A stretch of DNA of 64,000 bases from Nageia nagi (lineage: Eukaryota; Pinophyta): the NCBI GenBank assembly GCA_050084985.1, contig JBITNC010000001.1, forward strand, positions 183,520,001 through 183,584,000. Direction: 5' to 3'. Positions 1 to 12,960 of this stretch are shown here, one piece after another. The translations under genes were made by a program, and so were the position numbers. The notes below the pieces were generated by a model. It saw only the letters and a program-made list of their open reading frames with translations, did not search any database and was not told the origin of the DNA. How positions within the stretch are numbered: the first letter of the stretch is position 1; each line of letters begins with the position of its first letter.

Positions 1-359
1 TAGAGATTGATCTTTACCTAAAAATGTTTGACTAGATTCATCTTTAGGGAAACTAATAAGAGTTAGAATTTACAAGTTGCTTAAAATTTTGCCTCATTAA
101 AAATATAATCTTCCTACCTGAAAAAGAAGTTATTATACAAGATAATTACCATTCCTATGTTACACACTATTGCTATCTTGCATATAGGAATGATGTCTTG
201 ATATCATATTAAGGTTGTGTGGCTTAATTTTTGCATCCACTAAGAAGAGCATAACAAAATTCTTGGCTTTTTATTTATTTGCTTCCACTTGTGTGGCACC
301 ATTGGGATACTTTGCTTTATGCCAATTTTTTTGTTTTAATTTTTATTTGTGCTCTTAAA
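1..359 (+). other. Element 1 untranslated leader
   Basis: This is AT-rich sequence upstream of the presumed gag start. I see no LTR terminus, primer-binding site or coding similarity. By position it is the leader between the 5' LTR (outside the window) and gag. Confidence 0.4.
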
Positions 360-3060
360 ATGGAAGGTGATCCACATAATACAATTAAAACAAGAGCATA
401 ATTTAAAGCTAGACAAATTAGATCTTCTCAATCCAATCCACCTTCTCAACAACCTTCACCCCACATGTCTCAACCCCTTTCACTTCATATGACCCAACCC
501 CCTCATGTTCCATCTTCTCCACCTATATGTTTTTCTATCTCTTCCCATCAAGAGGATTTGCAATTTCATAAAAACTTACATGCAATTCTACATAATAATC
601 CCTTATTTGGTGAGGCTAGTTCTCCACATCATGTGGAAGCTATTCATGATGACCCTCCCATAGAGGAGCAACTCTTTTTAAGTGATCCTCATATCAAATA
701 TGTTTTTCATCATTTCACTAATTCCCTACCTTGTTTGGAAGAGGATATTGGGGCATCACAACCTTTGCCTCCTCCTTCATTGTCCCATGTTGTCACTATG
801 GTAACTTCATTTCATAACCTAGGCATGTCCTTCCTTCCTAATCCATATAATGTTATTCACCATTATGATCCTACCTATGGTAATTCTCCATCATCTCAAA
901 TGCCTTCTTATTCCATTGATCCTCCACCCCATGAACCTCTTGATTCACCTGCCACCATATTTCATAACATGAGAGCTCATAATGATGAATTGGAAAGAAG
1001 AAATTGAACTATTGTTGTTGTTGCTCCCCCTTGGCCTCATGGTCAAGCCCAACAAGTTTCACTAGTCTTGCCTCAAGCTCTATAAATCTCTCATGTGGAA
1101 CCATTGGTTCAATCTTCATGGCCACAAATTGAACCCCCCACTCTAAGACCATTAAGTTCTCCTCACCATGCTAATGAAGAGAGATTCTAAATGTTTGAGG
1201 AATGGTATAGGTTTCAAAAAGATAAATGATTTGCACAATTTATGGGCCCTCATCATGAGCAAGAGGTAAGTGTTAATCCATAGGTATTAAGGATTACAAC
1301 CCTCCCCCTCCCCAAGTTGCTATGGATGACCCAAATTATTTATCTTACCAATAAGAGCCTATAGTACCTAGCAACTTGGTCAATCCTAATCATCAAGAGA
1401 TTGTTCTACCCTATGTGGAATCTAAAGTCTCTCAACCTAGGCTACATATTAGTGTTATGCCTCAAGCTCTTCCTTATCAAGTTTTCATACCTCCATATGC
1501 TATTTCTCAACATCCAAATTATACATAAGCATATGTTGTCATAAACCTCAAGAGCTTACTTTTGCACAAAAATACTTCCAATCTTTTCAACAAGTTCAAG
1601 ATCCATCTCTTGGAAAACCTCAATTTAAGCCTCTAGATGTGCATAACCAAGTGGTGCAAGGGTTTGTAGTCCAACCACACCATGCCCAAAAAGTGAAATT
1701 TTCCCTGACACAACCAATTTATCAACCTCAAGGGAGAGAACAAGCAACTAATGCTTATCAAGATCTAGGCTATCAAGTTGTTGGGTCCTTTCCCCCATCT
1801 ACTCCCCATGATGAAATTCTCAAGAAAGTCTAAAAGATGGATCAAAGGTTAAATAATCAAGGCAATTCTAAGTTTTCTTATGGGTCCATTGGTAATGAAC
1901 CAATCCATACATCCATTCCTATAAAATACTTTTTGTACAAGTTTGAGGTTCCAAATATGGATAAGTTCACAGGGAAAGAGGATCATAGAGACCATCTATG
2001 ACACTTCAAGTATTCCTACTATATCATAGCTAATGATGATATCCTTACATTGAGGATCCTTCCTATGAATTTGGTGAGCCAAGCCATAGATTGATATAAT
2101 AGCTTATCATAGCATAACATCTTATCTTTTGAGTAGTTTGCTAATTAGTTCTTGGATCACTTTGGGATAAACCTAAGAAAGAGAGCTTCCATTATAGATT
2201 TGAGTAAATTATCCCAATTTAATGATGAAGCTATATCAAATTATGTATCTCATTAGAAATTAGTTGTAACCAACATGGATTATAGCTTGCCCCAAGAGGA
2301 ATTGGTCAAGTTATTCTCTAGGAGTTAGAATAAATATATCTCTTCTATATTATAAATTCAAAGGCACCTTACATTTGAAGATGCTTTAGCTCAATCCAAA
2401 ATTATTAAAGAAGTAAAGATTTAATAGGGAGAGATAAACATTAGAAAGAAGGATAATAACAATGATGCTCAAAAGAATCATAAAAATGATGGTAATCCTA
2501 ATCCAATCCCACCTAGGCCATAAGCAAATTAAGCTACATATGCAGTTAATAAAGTGCAACCAACCCTTCAATTAGCTCCTTGTAGATAAAGAAATAATCA
2601 ACTAAGGAATTAGTATCAATGGCAAGATAAAGGATAGTACAATTAGGGTAATTAGGGGAAGTATAATCAAGGAAATCAAGTGAATTAGGGTAACCAAGCT
2701 AATCAAGGTAATAATTAGGTAAGACCTCCTAGACCACCCAGATAGCCTCAGTGGTAGTAGAGAAATTGGATACCATTAGTAGCTCCAATAGAGAACATAA
2801 TCAAGAAGCTTCTAGATGCAAAAATAGTTACACTTCTTGAGATAAGACAATTAGACCCTAATAGCCCATGCTTGCAATGGTATAGACAAGATGAATTTTG
2901 TGCTTCACATCACCAATAGGGCCATGCTACTAATAAGTGTAAAACTTTGAGATCCAACATTTAGAAATTGATTGATGATGGTCATGTTTCCATAGGACCT
3001 CCATAAGATCAACCTAATAGAGATTTGGGGTGTACCAAAATCCTTTTCTAGGGCATACTC
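360..3060 (+). pseudogene. Element 1 gag polyprotein (degenerate)
   Basis: A start codon at 360 opens a frame (MEGDPHNTIKTRA, then a TAA) that continues past stops into a proline-, histidine- and serine-rich N-terminal part to about 1,000. After a frame change the Ty3-type gag core lies at about 1,921-2,420. Recognisable pieces are HFKYSYYIIANDD near 2,000 and YSLPQEELVKLFSRS near 2,290. An Asn-Gln-Gly-rich stretch follows at 2,600-2,740. A zinc knuckle of the plant Tat type, C-x2-H-x4-GH-x4-C (codons 2,899-2,940), completes it. Gag would coat the RNA in cytoplasmic particles. The core matches the gag of Element B further right in this window. Many stops are TAG at expected glutamines. Confidence 0.8.
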
Positions 3061-3539
3061 CTAATGTAAACCAACTAACTATTATGCCCTCAACCTCGAG
3101 AAAATCACACATGATGGTCCTTCACCCACCAAGTTTTTTGGTATGATGGGTATTGAGCTAGTTCATGTTACTACCCTTATAGGGAGAGGATGTGAGAGAT
3201 CACCACTCCCTTGAGATACTAGAGCACCAAAACAACATACACAACTAGTGAATATTCAAGTTTCATCTCAACCTTCTTGACAAGCCATCACAGTTCAAAA
3301 TAAGCTAGAAAAATAGTTGAGATTAATTCCTACTAAGCTATCCTTATGGGGTTTATTACAACAATCCAAGGCTCATTGGGATACCCTAAATGATATACTC
3401 ATAACCATTGAGCTATCCAATAATGATCCTAGTTCATTCATTGATTTTTGTGTGACTTCAAGATTATATGAGGCCTTCTATCACTTTTTATAAGGATGTG
3501 ACATATCAAGGTCCTAGATCATCTAAGAAACATCCAGCT

Positions 3540-3870
3540 ATATATATTATTGCATACATAGAAGGGAAAGGAGTTAAGAGGGTTATGATTAATGTGGGAT
3601 CAACTATAAATGTAGTATCTACAAAAAATATTTAGAGCCTTGCTATCCTCTTATATTACTTGAGTGCTCCCATTCTAGCTGTCAAGAAGTATTCAGGATC
3701 CTCATCAAGGTTGGAGTTAGATTAGTTCCTATGCCCTGCCATGTTGTTGAGGGTGAGATGTAGTATAATATCCTTTTGGGTTGGCCTTGGATTGATGAGA
3801 TAGATGATGTTTCTTATTTAGGGCATGGTTGCTTTAAGTATCTATATGGTGGTAAGACCCATTATATTCT
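3540..3870 (+). pseudogene. Element 1 retroviral-type aspartic protease (degenerate)
   Basis: The tract reads IIAYIEGKGVKRVMINVGST then INVVSTKNI, matching the Tat protease active-site region. The usual catalytic Asp of the D-x-G motif reads as Asn (N-V-G-S-T). After a frameshift the C-terminal half reads PCHVVEGEM then YNILLGWPWIDEIDDVSYL; the ILLG-x-PWI motif is the flap/C-terminal hallmark. The enzyme would cleave the gag-pol polyprotein. The Asn change and frameshift make this copy inactive. Confidence 0.75.
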
Positions 3871-5334
3871 AGTGGACTTGACCCCTTTTAGCAATTGCAA
3901 CCTTATTCAAGCTCTTGTTCCATTTTCTATGCTAATTTTTTTCCCCATCACCATCCTTATGAATAATAATGCTAACAAAGCATCTTCAATTTCATAAGCT
4001 CCCTCATCTCTGCATCCTCATACTAATCAATCTCTTAGGTCACAACCTCCTATATCTCTTATTTCATTATATGTACCCCCTCTTACACATCCCAATGGTA
4101 AGTCTCATGCTGAGTCTTCTTCATCATAATCATCATATTTTGTGTCTCATGTCATGAAGCCTCAACCTAAGTCTATTCATTCTCAATCTTACTATCAAGT
4201 TCCCCCAACTCCTAACCTATATCAATCATCAAATGTGCCACTTTGACCTTCACAAGAGGAGAAGTATCATGCTTTTGCTTTTGAACATACAATATAGGAT
4301 GAGGATGATACTCATGATGATTCTAATTCTTATTCTATTTTGGTGCAATATGCTAACCTTGGTCTAGGGGAATATTATATTAAGGATGTCTCTCATCATG
4401 TTGAGTCAGCTAAGGATTTTAGTTGACCTCAAGATGCATCCATTACCATTAGATCTATTATTCCTTTAGGTTGAGATTCAAAATAGTCCTTTTTTATTTA
4501 TGTTGATGTTGATTCAACATCTAATATCCCTCTCAATCATCCTTTGAAAGAGAGGTTTTTTGCTATGATCAATTACTTTTCATGTCCTAATTTTATTTAT
4601 TGATATTTTCAAATTTGTAAATGGTAAGGTTATGGGTTGGGAAGTTTAATAAAGGCACTACCCACACCTTGAAAGTGGCTTTTCAATTTGTTCATGATAA
4701 GAGGGACCTTGGTTTGATAGGTCCCAAAGCTTTAGTGCTTGAGGAAGAGTTGGCCAACCTTGACATTCATGATCAATCTTTTGATGTTGATGATACTTGT
4801 CTTTATTTTTATCATTGGATTCTTGTCTTATCTAATTGTTTTATCATATTCAACTTCTTTGATGATCCTTCTTCTTTATATCTGGTCATTTCTATCAATA
4901 TGGTTTCTCTCTATGAGCTTGATCCTCTTTATCATCCTCTTGATGGTGATCCTTCAATTACTGTCAATCCTAAATCCACAAATGTCTCCATGTTACCATG
5001 TGAAGTTTGTTTGTTTTCTTATTGGTATTTTGATGAAGAAAATTTCTTTTTATGTCTTCCATTATTGATCCTATCAAATATGATTACTCATACCTTCCCA
5101 TCCTTAAGTAGCTTGAAGAATGGTCCCATATACATGTGGGTGGCCTTGTCAAGATTGATATTAGTGATGATCCTAAAGATCCTAAGATCATTTATGTTGG
5201 TGATCTTTTGAATGAATCTAAGCATGATTTGGCCAAGTCCATATTGGTTGATGTCATAAGATATTTTCTTTTAGTTACACTAATATGCTAGGTTTAGATC
5301 CTAATCTTGTAGTGCATAACTTTTTGTGACCTAT
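3871..5334 (+). pseudogene. Element 1 protease-RT linker region
   Basis: This tract is consistent with the long poorly conserved linker of Tat polyproteins. It holds a serine/histidine/proline-rich stretch (about 3,970-4,250) and one long frame at 4,621-5,211 beginning MVRLWVGKFNKGTTHTLKVA. I recognise no catalytic domain. Element B has a comparable 1.5 kb linker between protease and RT. Confidence 0.5.
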
Positions 5335-5960
5335 CCTGATGCCAAACTAATCAAATAAAAACCTAGGAAGTTTAATCCATCCCAATCTCTTTTGATCAAG
5401 TACAAGATTCAAAAGCTCTTGAAATATTTCTTCATTGAATCTATTGATTACCCCAAGTGGGCTTCCAATATTTTTCCTATCAATTGATCTAATGGTTGTA
5501 TCCATATTTGCATGGATTTTTGTGATATTAACAAGGCTTATCCTAAGGATGACTTCCCCTTACCCAATATTGATATCCTAGTTAATAATACAATAGGGTA
5601 TGAGATGTTGTCCCCTATGGATGGATTTTTAGGCTCTAACTAGATCTAGGTGAATCTTGATGATCAACATAATATAGCTTTCATGACCCCTTAGGTAATG
5701 TATTATTATCATGTCATGCCCTTTAGTCTTAAGAATGTTAGGGATACCTATCAAAGAGCCATGACTTACATCTTCCATGATATGATGTACAATATTATGG
5801 ATGATTATGTTGATGATATTCTAGTCAAATATAAAACATTTGAGGAACATTAGAATGTCCTTCACAAGGTCTTCAACCATATTCTTGAGCATAATGTTAG
5901 GTTGAACCTTAAGAAGTGTATTTTTAGTGTCCTATTAGGTAAGCTTCTAGTTTTCATCAT
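5335..5960 (+). pseudogene. Element 1 reverse transcriptase (degenerate)
   Basis: The frame reads KFNPSQSLLIKYKIQKLLKY, then DYPKWASNIFPIN, CIHICMDFCDINKAYPKDDF, PLPNIDILVNNT and MDGFLGSN. Next come AFMTP, PFSLKNVRDTYQRAMTYIFH and MDDYVDDILVK. These are the ordered RT blocks of Ty3/gypsy. The catalytic YVDD box is intact at 5,806-5,817. RT copies element RNA to DNA in cytoplasmic particles. Several in-frame stops (TAG or TAA at expected Gln, Arg or Lys) and frame changes make it non-functional. Confidence 0.85.
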
Positions 5961-6119
5961 ATCTAAGAGAATGAGATTGACCTCAAAATGGTTAATGCTA
6001 TCATTGATATTCCTCCTCCTCATAATCTTAAGAACTTGAGGATTTTTCAAGGCAATATCCAAGCCATTCATCACTTTATAGCTTATATTTTGAATAAATA
6101 TCATCCTTTTAATGAGCTC

Positions 6120-6560
6120 TTGAAAAAGGGCATGGCCTTTTAGTGGAATGAGAAGTGTCAACAAGACATTAAGGATATAAAACACTACCTCATTACTTCT
6201 CCTATCTTAATCCCTCCTAAGGATAATGTTCCTTTCTATTTGTATCTTTCAATGATCAATTTTTCCTTGGAGGTCATGCTTGCTCAAAAGAATGCTCAAG
6301 GTAAAGAGCAAGTTGTCTATTACCTTGGTCATACCCTTGTTGATTATGATATTAGGTATATCTATATGGAGCATATTTTCCTTGCCATTATCTTCACAAT
6401 AAAGAAATTATAATATTACATGCTCATTCACATGACTTATATAATTTATCATGCTAATCCATTACAACATATGATGAACAATACTTATCATAATTCATGA
6501 ACATCTAAGTGGTTGATGTTTTTATCTGAGTTTGACATTGAGTTTGTTAGTCAAAAATCC
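6120..6560 (+). pseudogene. Element 1 RNase H (RT-linked domain, degenerate)
   Basis: This follows RT through the connection domain and reads SPILIPPKDNVPFYLYLSM, then MLAQKNAQGKEQVVYYLGHT, MEHIFLAIIFTIKKL and SKWLMFLSEFDIEFVSQKS. This is the usual Ty3 RNase H, which removes the RNA strand during replication. It is followed directly by a second RNase H, which marks the lineage. Confidence 0.75.
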
Positions 6561-6699
6561 ATTAAGGATTATGTCATAACTGACCAGCTAATCAAGGACC
6601 CTTTACTCAATATCTTTCCTCTCAACATCAATCTCCCTGATGAGGATATCTTGAAGATTGATGAGAAGTAGAAATTCATTGATACATGAGAAATATTTG

Positions 6700-7105
6700 A
6701 TATGACTATGTACTTTGATAGATCTAAGTGTGAGCAAGGGGGTGATGTGTGAGTAGTTTTCTTCATGCCTTAGGGTTTCCCTATCCCTTATTCTTTAAAT
6801 TTTGCTTTCCCTTATACTAATAACAATATAGAGTATGAAACCTTGATCCTAGGTCTTTATACTACCATAACTTTTAAGACCAAGAGACTCATGATGTACA
6901 GTGATTCTCTCTTAGTCATCAAACAAGTCTTGGGATTTTATCAATGCCATAATGAACTTTTTAAATCATATAGAGAGGAAGCTATTAGACACCTTAAGTT
7001 CTTTAAATCTTATAAGATCAAGTTAGCCCCTAGATATTCTAATAATTTTATAGATCCCATGGCTTCTTTGGGGTCACTAATTCCACCTAATCCATATAAA
7101 CACGT
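6700..7105 (+). pseudogene. Element 1 archaeal-type second RNase H (aRNH)
   Basis: The sequence reads MTMYFDRSKCEQGG, then NNNIEYETLILGLYTTITF, LMMYSDSLLVIKQVLG and APRYSNNFIDPMASLGSL. The acidic residues expected of an RNase H fold are visible: YFD, EYE, YSD, and the Asp of NNFIDPMA. A second RNase H between the first and integrase is known from the Tat lineage. The stretch 6,843-7,109 is an uninterrupted frame. Element B carries a matching domain with the same residues. Confidence 0.8.
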
Positions 7106-7239
7106 CTAGCATGTGGAAATTATGACTCTTAAAGATTCATCCCTTATGTCACCTTCACCCTTCCCTCTCATCAAAGCTAGTATCAGTGAGATTTTGATCA
7201 AGTCTCAAGACTTGTGCTACAAATAGCTTCATGAGTACC

Positions 7240-8390
7240 TCAAGTGGAATGACTTGCCTCTTTTTTTTATGTTGTGCAATGAGAAGCATTCATTCTAGTA
7301 TTTTGCTACTCACTTTGCACTTTTAAGAGATATTCTCTATAAGTGATCTTTCCATGAAGTCCTCCTTCATTATCTCAAGCTTTACAAATAGCAAATTGCC
7401 ATGTCAGATTATCATGATGGCATTTATGGTGGACACTTCAATGGAATAGCTATTGTTAAATGTCTCCTTTGGATGGGTTATTATTAGCTTACCATGGAAT
7501 ATGATTGTAATGAGTATGTTAAGAAATGAGTCAAGTGTCAACAACATGCCCATATTCAACATATGCCTTCCCATCCTCTCCAGGTGATCCAAGCCATGTG
7601 GTCTTTCATCTAGTGGGGTTTTGATCTCATTAGTCAGTTTGTTCCTCCTTCATATGGTAGTCATAATTTCATTATCACTACCACTAAGTACCTTACTAAG
7701 TGGGTAGATATGATTCCCTTAGTCTCTACTACATGCCCTAAGATCATATCTTTCATAAACTCATATCATATATTGATTTGGTATTCCTAGAAGGATCATT
7801 ATTGATAATGGTCTTAACTTTAAAAATGAACATATTAGAAGAATGTGTAATTGATATCATATCAAGAAATCTTTCTCAACACCTTATTACCCCCAGGGTA
7901 ATGGTCAATATGAGGCCTTGAACAAGATGATTATCATAATTCTCAAGAAAATGATTGATGATAATCATCTTAATTGGAACAAGTTCTCCCATACACTTTA
8001 TGGGCATATCACACTAGCATTTAGATACCCATAGGTGCTACTCTCTTATCTCTCATTTATGATATCAAGGCTATAATGCCTCTTATACTTGAAATCCCCT
8101 CCTTGCATGTTTCACTCAAGGATCTTATCCTTGATAAAGAAGCTCATCAAGCTTGGTTGGACCAACTTACTTTACTTAATGAAAGGAGTATGAAGGTGAC
8201 TAAACATCATAATATTTATCAAGAGCATATTCAATGAGCATTTAAAAATAAAGTTCAACTTTGTGAGTCTAGATTTTTGATCTTGTGCTTAAAGAGAACC
8301 AACAGTAGTCCCATCTTGAGTGTCCTCTTAGGGACAAGTTTGGCCCTAATTGGCTAGGTCCCTTTATCATTAAGCACAAGATCAGTCTTA
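7240..8390 (+). pseudogene. Element 1 integrase (degenerate)
   Basis: The zinc-binding N-terminus reads YHDGIYGGHFNGIAIVKCLL, then MGYYWLTMEY-like sequence and VKCQQHAHIQH near 7,400-7,560. The start of the catalytic core reads WGFDLISQFVPP then IITTTKYLTKWVDMIPLVST. A shifted frame covers the rest, with HLNWNKFSHTLYGHITLAFR near 7,970. Integrase would insert the cDNA into nuclear DNA. No chromodomain is visible. The copy is broken by several stops and shifts. Confidence 0.75.
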
Positions 8391-10859
8391 GTGTGTATTA
8401 GCTCATTAATTTGGAAGTATAGGAAGAGCTTAAGCCTTATAATATTATCCATATTCCTCCTTTGCATGCTTGACTTCTTATTGTTTTTATCTCATTGTAT
8501 TTTCTATTATTTGGTATTCTTATGTTCATTGTTTTCTCGTATTCATCTTTTATTTTCTCATCTATATTGCATAGAAAGATGGTGCCTTACATGTAGGTAC
8601 TTATATTCCTCTCAAATGTTGTATCACTTTGATTCTCTCACCCTTTTTATTATTTTGAATCACTTCATCAAGAGTCGATACTCGAGCCTATCCCTTGTTT
8701 GATAGTTTTGCACTCTTATGTGTTGCAAGGTAGGACCATAGTCACTCAAACTCCACAACACCTTCCATCTTATTTTTCTCTTATTCTTGTCTTTTATTAT
8801 ATCTCATTTTTTGTCTTGCTTATGTTTGTTGGTATCAATTCTAGTCCTCCTCTAGGATTGATTGTTGGACATTATCTCTCGAATCCTTAGTAGAGCAAGT
8901 ATAATCCTATACATGCATGGAAATCATTCCCTTATGCTCCTAGAGGAATATAATCATCATTTTGTTACTTATTGTCTTGTATCCTATGATTGACATTGCT
9001 ATATATCCATTTGTGCATCTTATCATCTTGTCCCATCCATGGTTCCCAATGAGGACACAATAACTTAGCTCATAGGCACTTCAAGTTACCTTCTTTCCTT
9101 CACTTAGGTTTGACCATAGGAAATGACTATCATGATTTATAAGGTAAATCTTTGTGTTACAGATGACTTGGAATGCATTTCAACCTCATTTAATGTCATT
9201 TCCCTTATTTTTTGTTTAACATTTTTTCTATTTTCATCGCTTGTACTTTTATATCTTGTCAATTCCTTTAGTTATGCTTTGATATTTTATTGCTTTACTT
9301 ATCATTTGCCTTCATGTTTGTAACTTTGATTTTGACTATTTTTTCTATTTTCCTCATTTCCCATTAGCCCTAAGTCTTTACTTCATTTTATGTTGTGCCT
9401 CAATGGGTGCACATGCAAACATGGTTAGTTTTCATCCATTTTTCAAACCTAGTATTTTGTGGCCTTTTCATGTCATTTGATGTATCCACATCCAATTTTG
9501 TTGCATTTTGTAGCTATTTGTTATGGTTTCAAATTTTAGGGACCTAAGTCCTAAATTTTGACCCCAACAAAAATTGGCTATTTGATTTATCTTTCTAATG
9601 TATCATTTGATCTCCTTGTTTAGATACTTCTTCTTTTGGCTCTCCATCATTATAAAAATGATCACCATGTCAAGTTTCAAGTCCATATCTCATAATTTGT
9701 TATTTTTTTGAAAGCCATTTTTAAGGCTACTTGGAATGACACCTTTTCAGTGCTCACTAAAGTTTTACAAGTTGATAAGTTGCCTCTAGTTTAGGCTTCA
9801 TAAATAGGTCAAATAGACTCTATTTTTTGAACTATTTGATCCTATGTTTAGGTTGTTCAACCATCTATCATATTGTCAAACCCATTTTTTCAATTATCAA
9901 TGTGGTCACTTTTTATTATTTATCAAATTTTGTAATTTTTCACTTTTTAAAAAGTGTCCCTTTTACTTTGTTTCAATTTTGGTCCAATTTTGTTGCATCG
10001 TGGTAGTGTTTTGTTCATGTTTATCATTATGTTCATTGTGATCAACATAAATCAAGTATTTTAGAGGGTCTTTTTTTGACATGCTCTTGCCTCATTTTAC
10101 ATGCTATCATGATAGCATTCTAGCAACATTTTAGCTTATTTTTTTTGCTTTTATATTTTTTATCAATGTAGGTTATTTCCTTTTATTATTTGATCATATT
10201 TTTACACTTTATTATCATTATTTGTTTTTTTTCTTAATATGTTTATACTTTCTTTAATTACCATTTATGTTGTCATCTTTTGTGTGTTTGTTATCATGTT
10301 CATTTGTTATTATTATTACTCTTTTAAACTTATGGCATGTGTTATCATTTGTTATTTTACAATCACTTGTATTTGTTTTTCCATGTGATAATATGTGTTG
10401 ATTTCCTTGTGTGTGTTATGCATACAAGCTCATTGACCATGTGATGTGGCTATCCGTACAAGTTCACTTTATGATTCATTTTATGTTCATGTTGTGTTCA
10501 TTTTAAATCCATGTTTAGGTTGTCTTTTCATGTTCATAGTGTGATCATTTAGTGTTCATTTATAGTTCACTTTTAGTTTGTATGATACATTCATTGTTCA
10601 TACATAGCATAACATATCATTAAACACATCTATAATATCATAGTAAATGCATTCATCCATCATAAACATCATAGTACAACATCTTATATAAGCAATGATG
10701 TACAACCATACATGTGCATTCATACATGTCCATACATCCATACATATATAAATCATAAGTGCATACATATAGAAACCATCATAATATTAAATATCAAAAA
10801 ATGTCTATGTACATCATAATGTCTTGTACATCGTGCACTTGGATATACAAAAATAAGCT
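8391..10859. other. Element 1 non-coding spacer between pol and antisense PMD
   Basis: This is T-rich, pyrimidine-skewed sequence with only short accidental frames. Many short repeats of TTCAT, GTTCAT and CATACAT type occur at about 10,430-10,850. I see no protein similarity. By position it separates the convergent pol and PMD reading frames. Confidence 0.5.
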
Positions 10860-12960
10860 TGCATTTATGCCCCTTAGCACTTGGAAACCCTCTTGATCAA
10901 AATTATGACCTTTATGGCCTTTACTGATCAATCTTGTCTATGGGAGGTAGGTGTCTCACCTGAACCCTCTCCCTCACTTATATCAGATGGCCTTGATGGC
11001 TTGATTAGTATCTATGGGATCTTAAACACCTTGATCATCATCTTTGCTCTGATGGAATGACTCATGCTAGGATACTACATAATCTATTCCATCATCATAG
11101 TCTTGCTCTAGCTTTGGGTCCATGAGTAGCTTCTATCACTAGACATGGGCTTGATTGTAATGATCCCTATGATCATCACCTAGCCCTAAAATGCCATGAG
11201 TCCAACATGATTTGGTATGTGTACAAGGCTATCACAACCCCCTTAATTTGCATTCCTCAATCTATAATTACATATTTTTCCTCCCCTATGGGTACAACTA
11301 TGCTATCCTCTTATATCTATGTACCCACCTTTGTGCATGGTACCTACTCTTTGGCTATAGCTACTAGCAATACCATCTACCATCACCCCTCTTATAATGT
11401 CATGTCTAGTTATTCTTGTAAGCTATCCACTTACAACTATAGTGCATCTCTTTATGAAACTATAGTATCCCTTTATGTGACTACAACATCTCTATTTATA
11501 GTGATTACATCCCTCTAGTGTAGGGTAGCATCATGCTCACCTAGCATTCGATCCTACTAAGTTATGATCTATCCTCTCAAGTATCCTACTCCTTATCTAG
11601 AGCCCCCATATCCTCCTTTGAAAGCTACCTAATCAAATGTATCCTCATCCTTGTTACTACCCATCCCTCATAGTAGGGGCACTCCTCTTACTTATCATGC
11701 CACTATTATGCCTTATCATGCTATGGCACCCTATGTAGCCACTACACTCTCTACATTTTACTACTAGCCTCCCTTCCATATGACCCCCAGTGGAGGTGGT
11801 GCCTATAGCACCCCATTAATGAATACCCTCTCCCTTTAGGGAACCCATCATGCATTATACTCTAGTATGGTACTAGCATCATCCATGTTTGGTATAGCCA
11901 TCATTATGTTAGGAGTTATGTCTAACTCTATGTAGTGTTATCATGACACATCCCCTCATGCCTTGACTCTCCTATAGAGATCCAACTCTAGTGGTACATC
12001 TTGAACAATCCCATACTACTAGGTCACCCTCTTGAGCTTATATAACTTAACATCCTTAGGCCTCTTTTCACATAAATCATAGGATCAATGCACTTGCACC
12101 AATTTCTCATCATCCTCATCCCATGTGGGCCTTCCTCACTAGGGGCATATGACATCCTCTACATGTAAACTAGCCCACATACTATAGTGCCATGTGTACG
12201 TCCCCTTATATGACCACCTCTTTGGTAAATCATGCTCTTTGGCCAATCAATGGGTATATGATAGCTCTCACCCCACCATGGGCACCTCTAGATCAACCTA
12301 TGCTATGTTATGTATGTTGTATGATAAGTTTTATTGCCATTCCACTTGCACATGCTCCCATGCCTAGATCTATATCATTATGGATCCCATGATCCTAACC
12401 CTATCTATATATGTATTTGCTAATTACTTGTTGGTATACTACAGTATCACTAGCATCTAAGCCTAAACTATTGCATCCTTAACCACATCCTTGATCATGT
12501 TTAGTAGATTCTAGGGGATCTTATGACCACTGGTATCTGGTAGTAAGAATAACCTAATCACTAACATGAAAATCACCTCTTAAACCATTAGTAGCCTTGC
12601 CTCATAGGTGATGGCATAGTCCACCTCACTATGTGTGATGTTGATCATCTATCATCCATCTTCGAACACCCTTTGCATAGCATAACTTCTCAAAGTAGTC
12701 ATCATCAGCATCTTTCCCTCAATGGACACTCTATAGATACAATACACATCCTCTAATGTGATCATCATCTCTTTAGTTAGAAAGTGGATGGTATTGCACT
12801 AGGCATCCCAGTGCTCCATGAGGGTGTATATATATGCCTAATCCACTATCACCATCCTTAGTCATGCCACTCCTGCTAGGCCCACCACCTTGAGCCACAT
12901 CTAGTTTGCATCATCTAATGCCCTATGCACATCATTCTAGATTAGCTTGAACTTATGCCA
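10860..12960 (-). pseudogene. Antisense plant mobile domain (PMD) protein in Element 1
   Basis: On the minus strand, from about 12,830, the frame reads HFLTKEMMITLEDVYCIYR then VSIEGKMLMM. This matches the opening of the plant mobile domain (PF10536, 'aminotransferase-like'), where a T-F-H-x-P-x-G-E-M-T-I-T-L-x-D-V core precedes a hydrophobic L-x-G-x-P-I-x-G turn. Further on, pieces such as RLFLLPDTSGHKIP (near 12,530) fit the middle of the domain. The rest to about 10,860 is too decayed to read with confidence. PMD proteins of the MAIL1/MAIN group work in transposon silencing and genome stability in Arabidopsis. Here the frame lies opposite to gag-pol and upstream of the element's 3' LTR. 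Elements A and B have the same arrangement. Confidence 0.7.
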
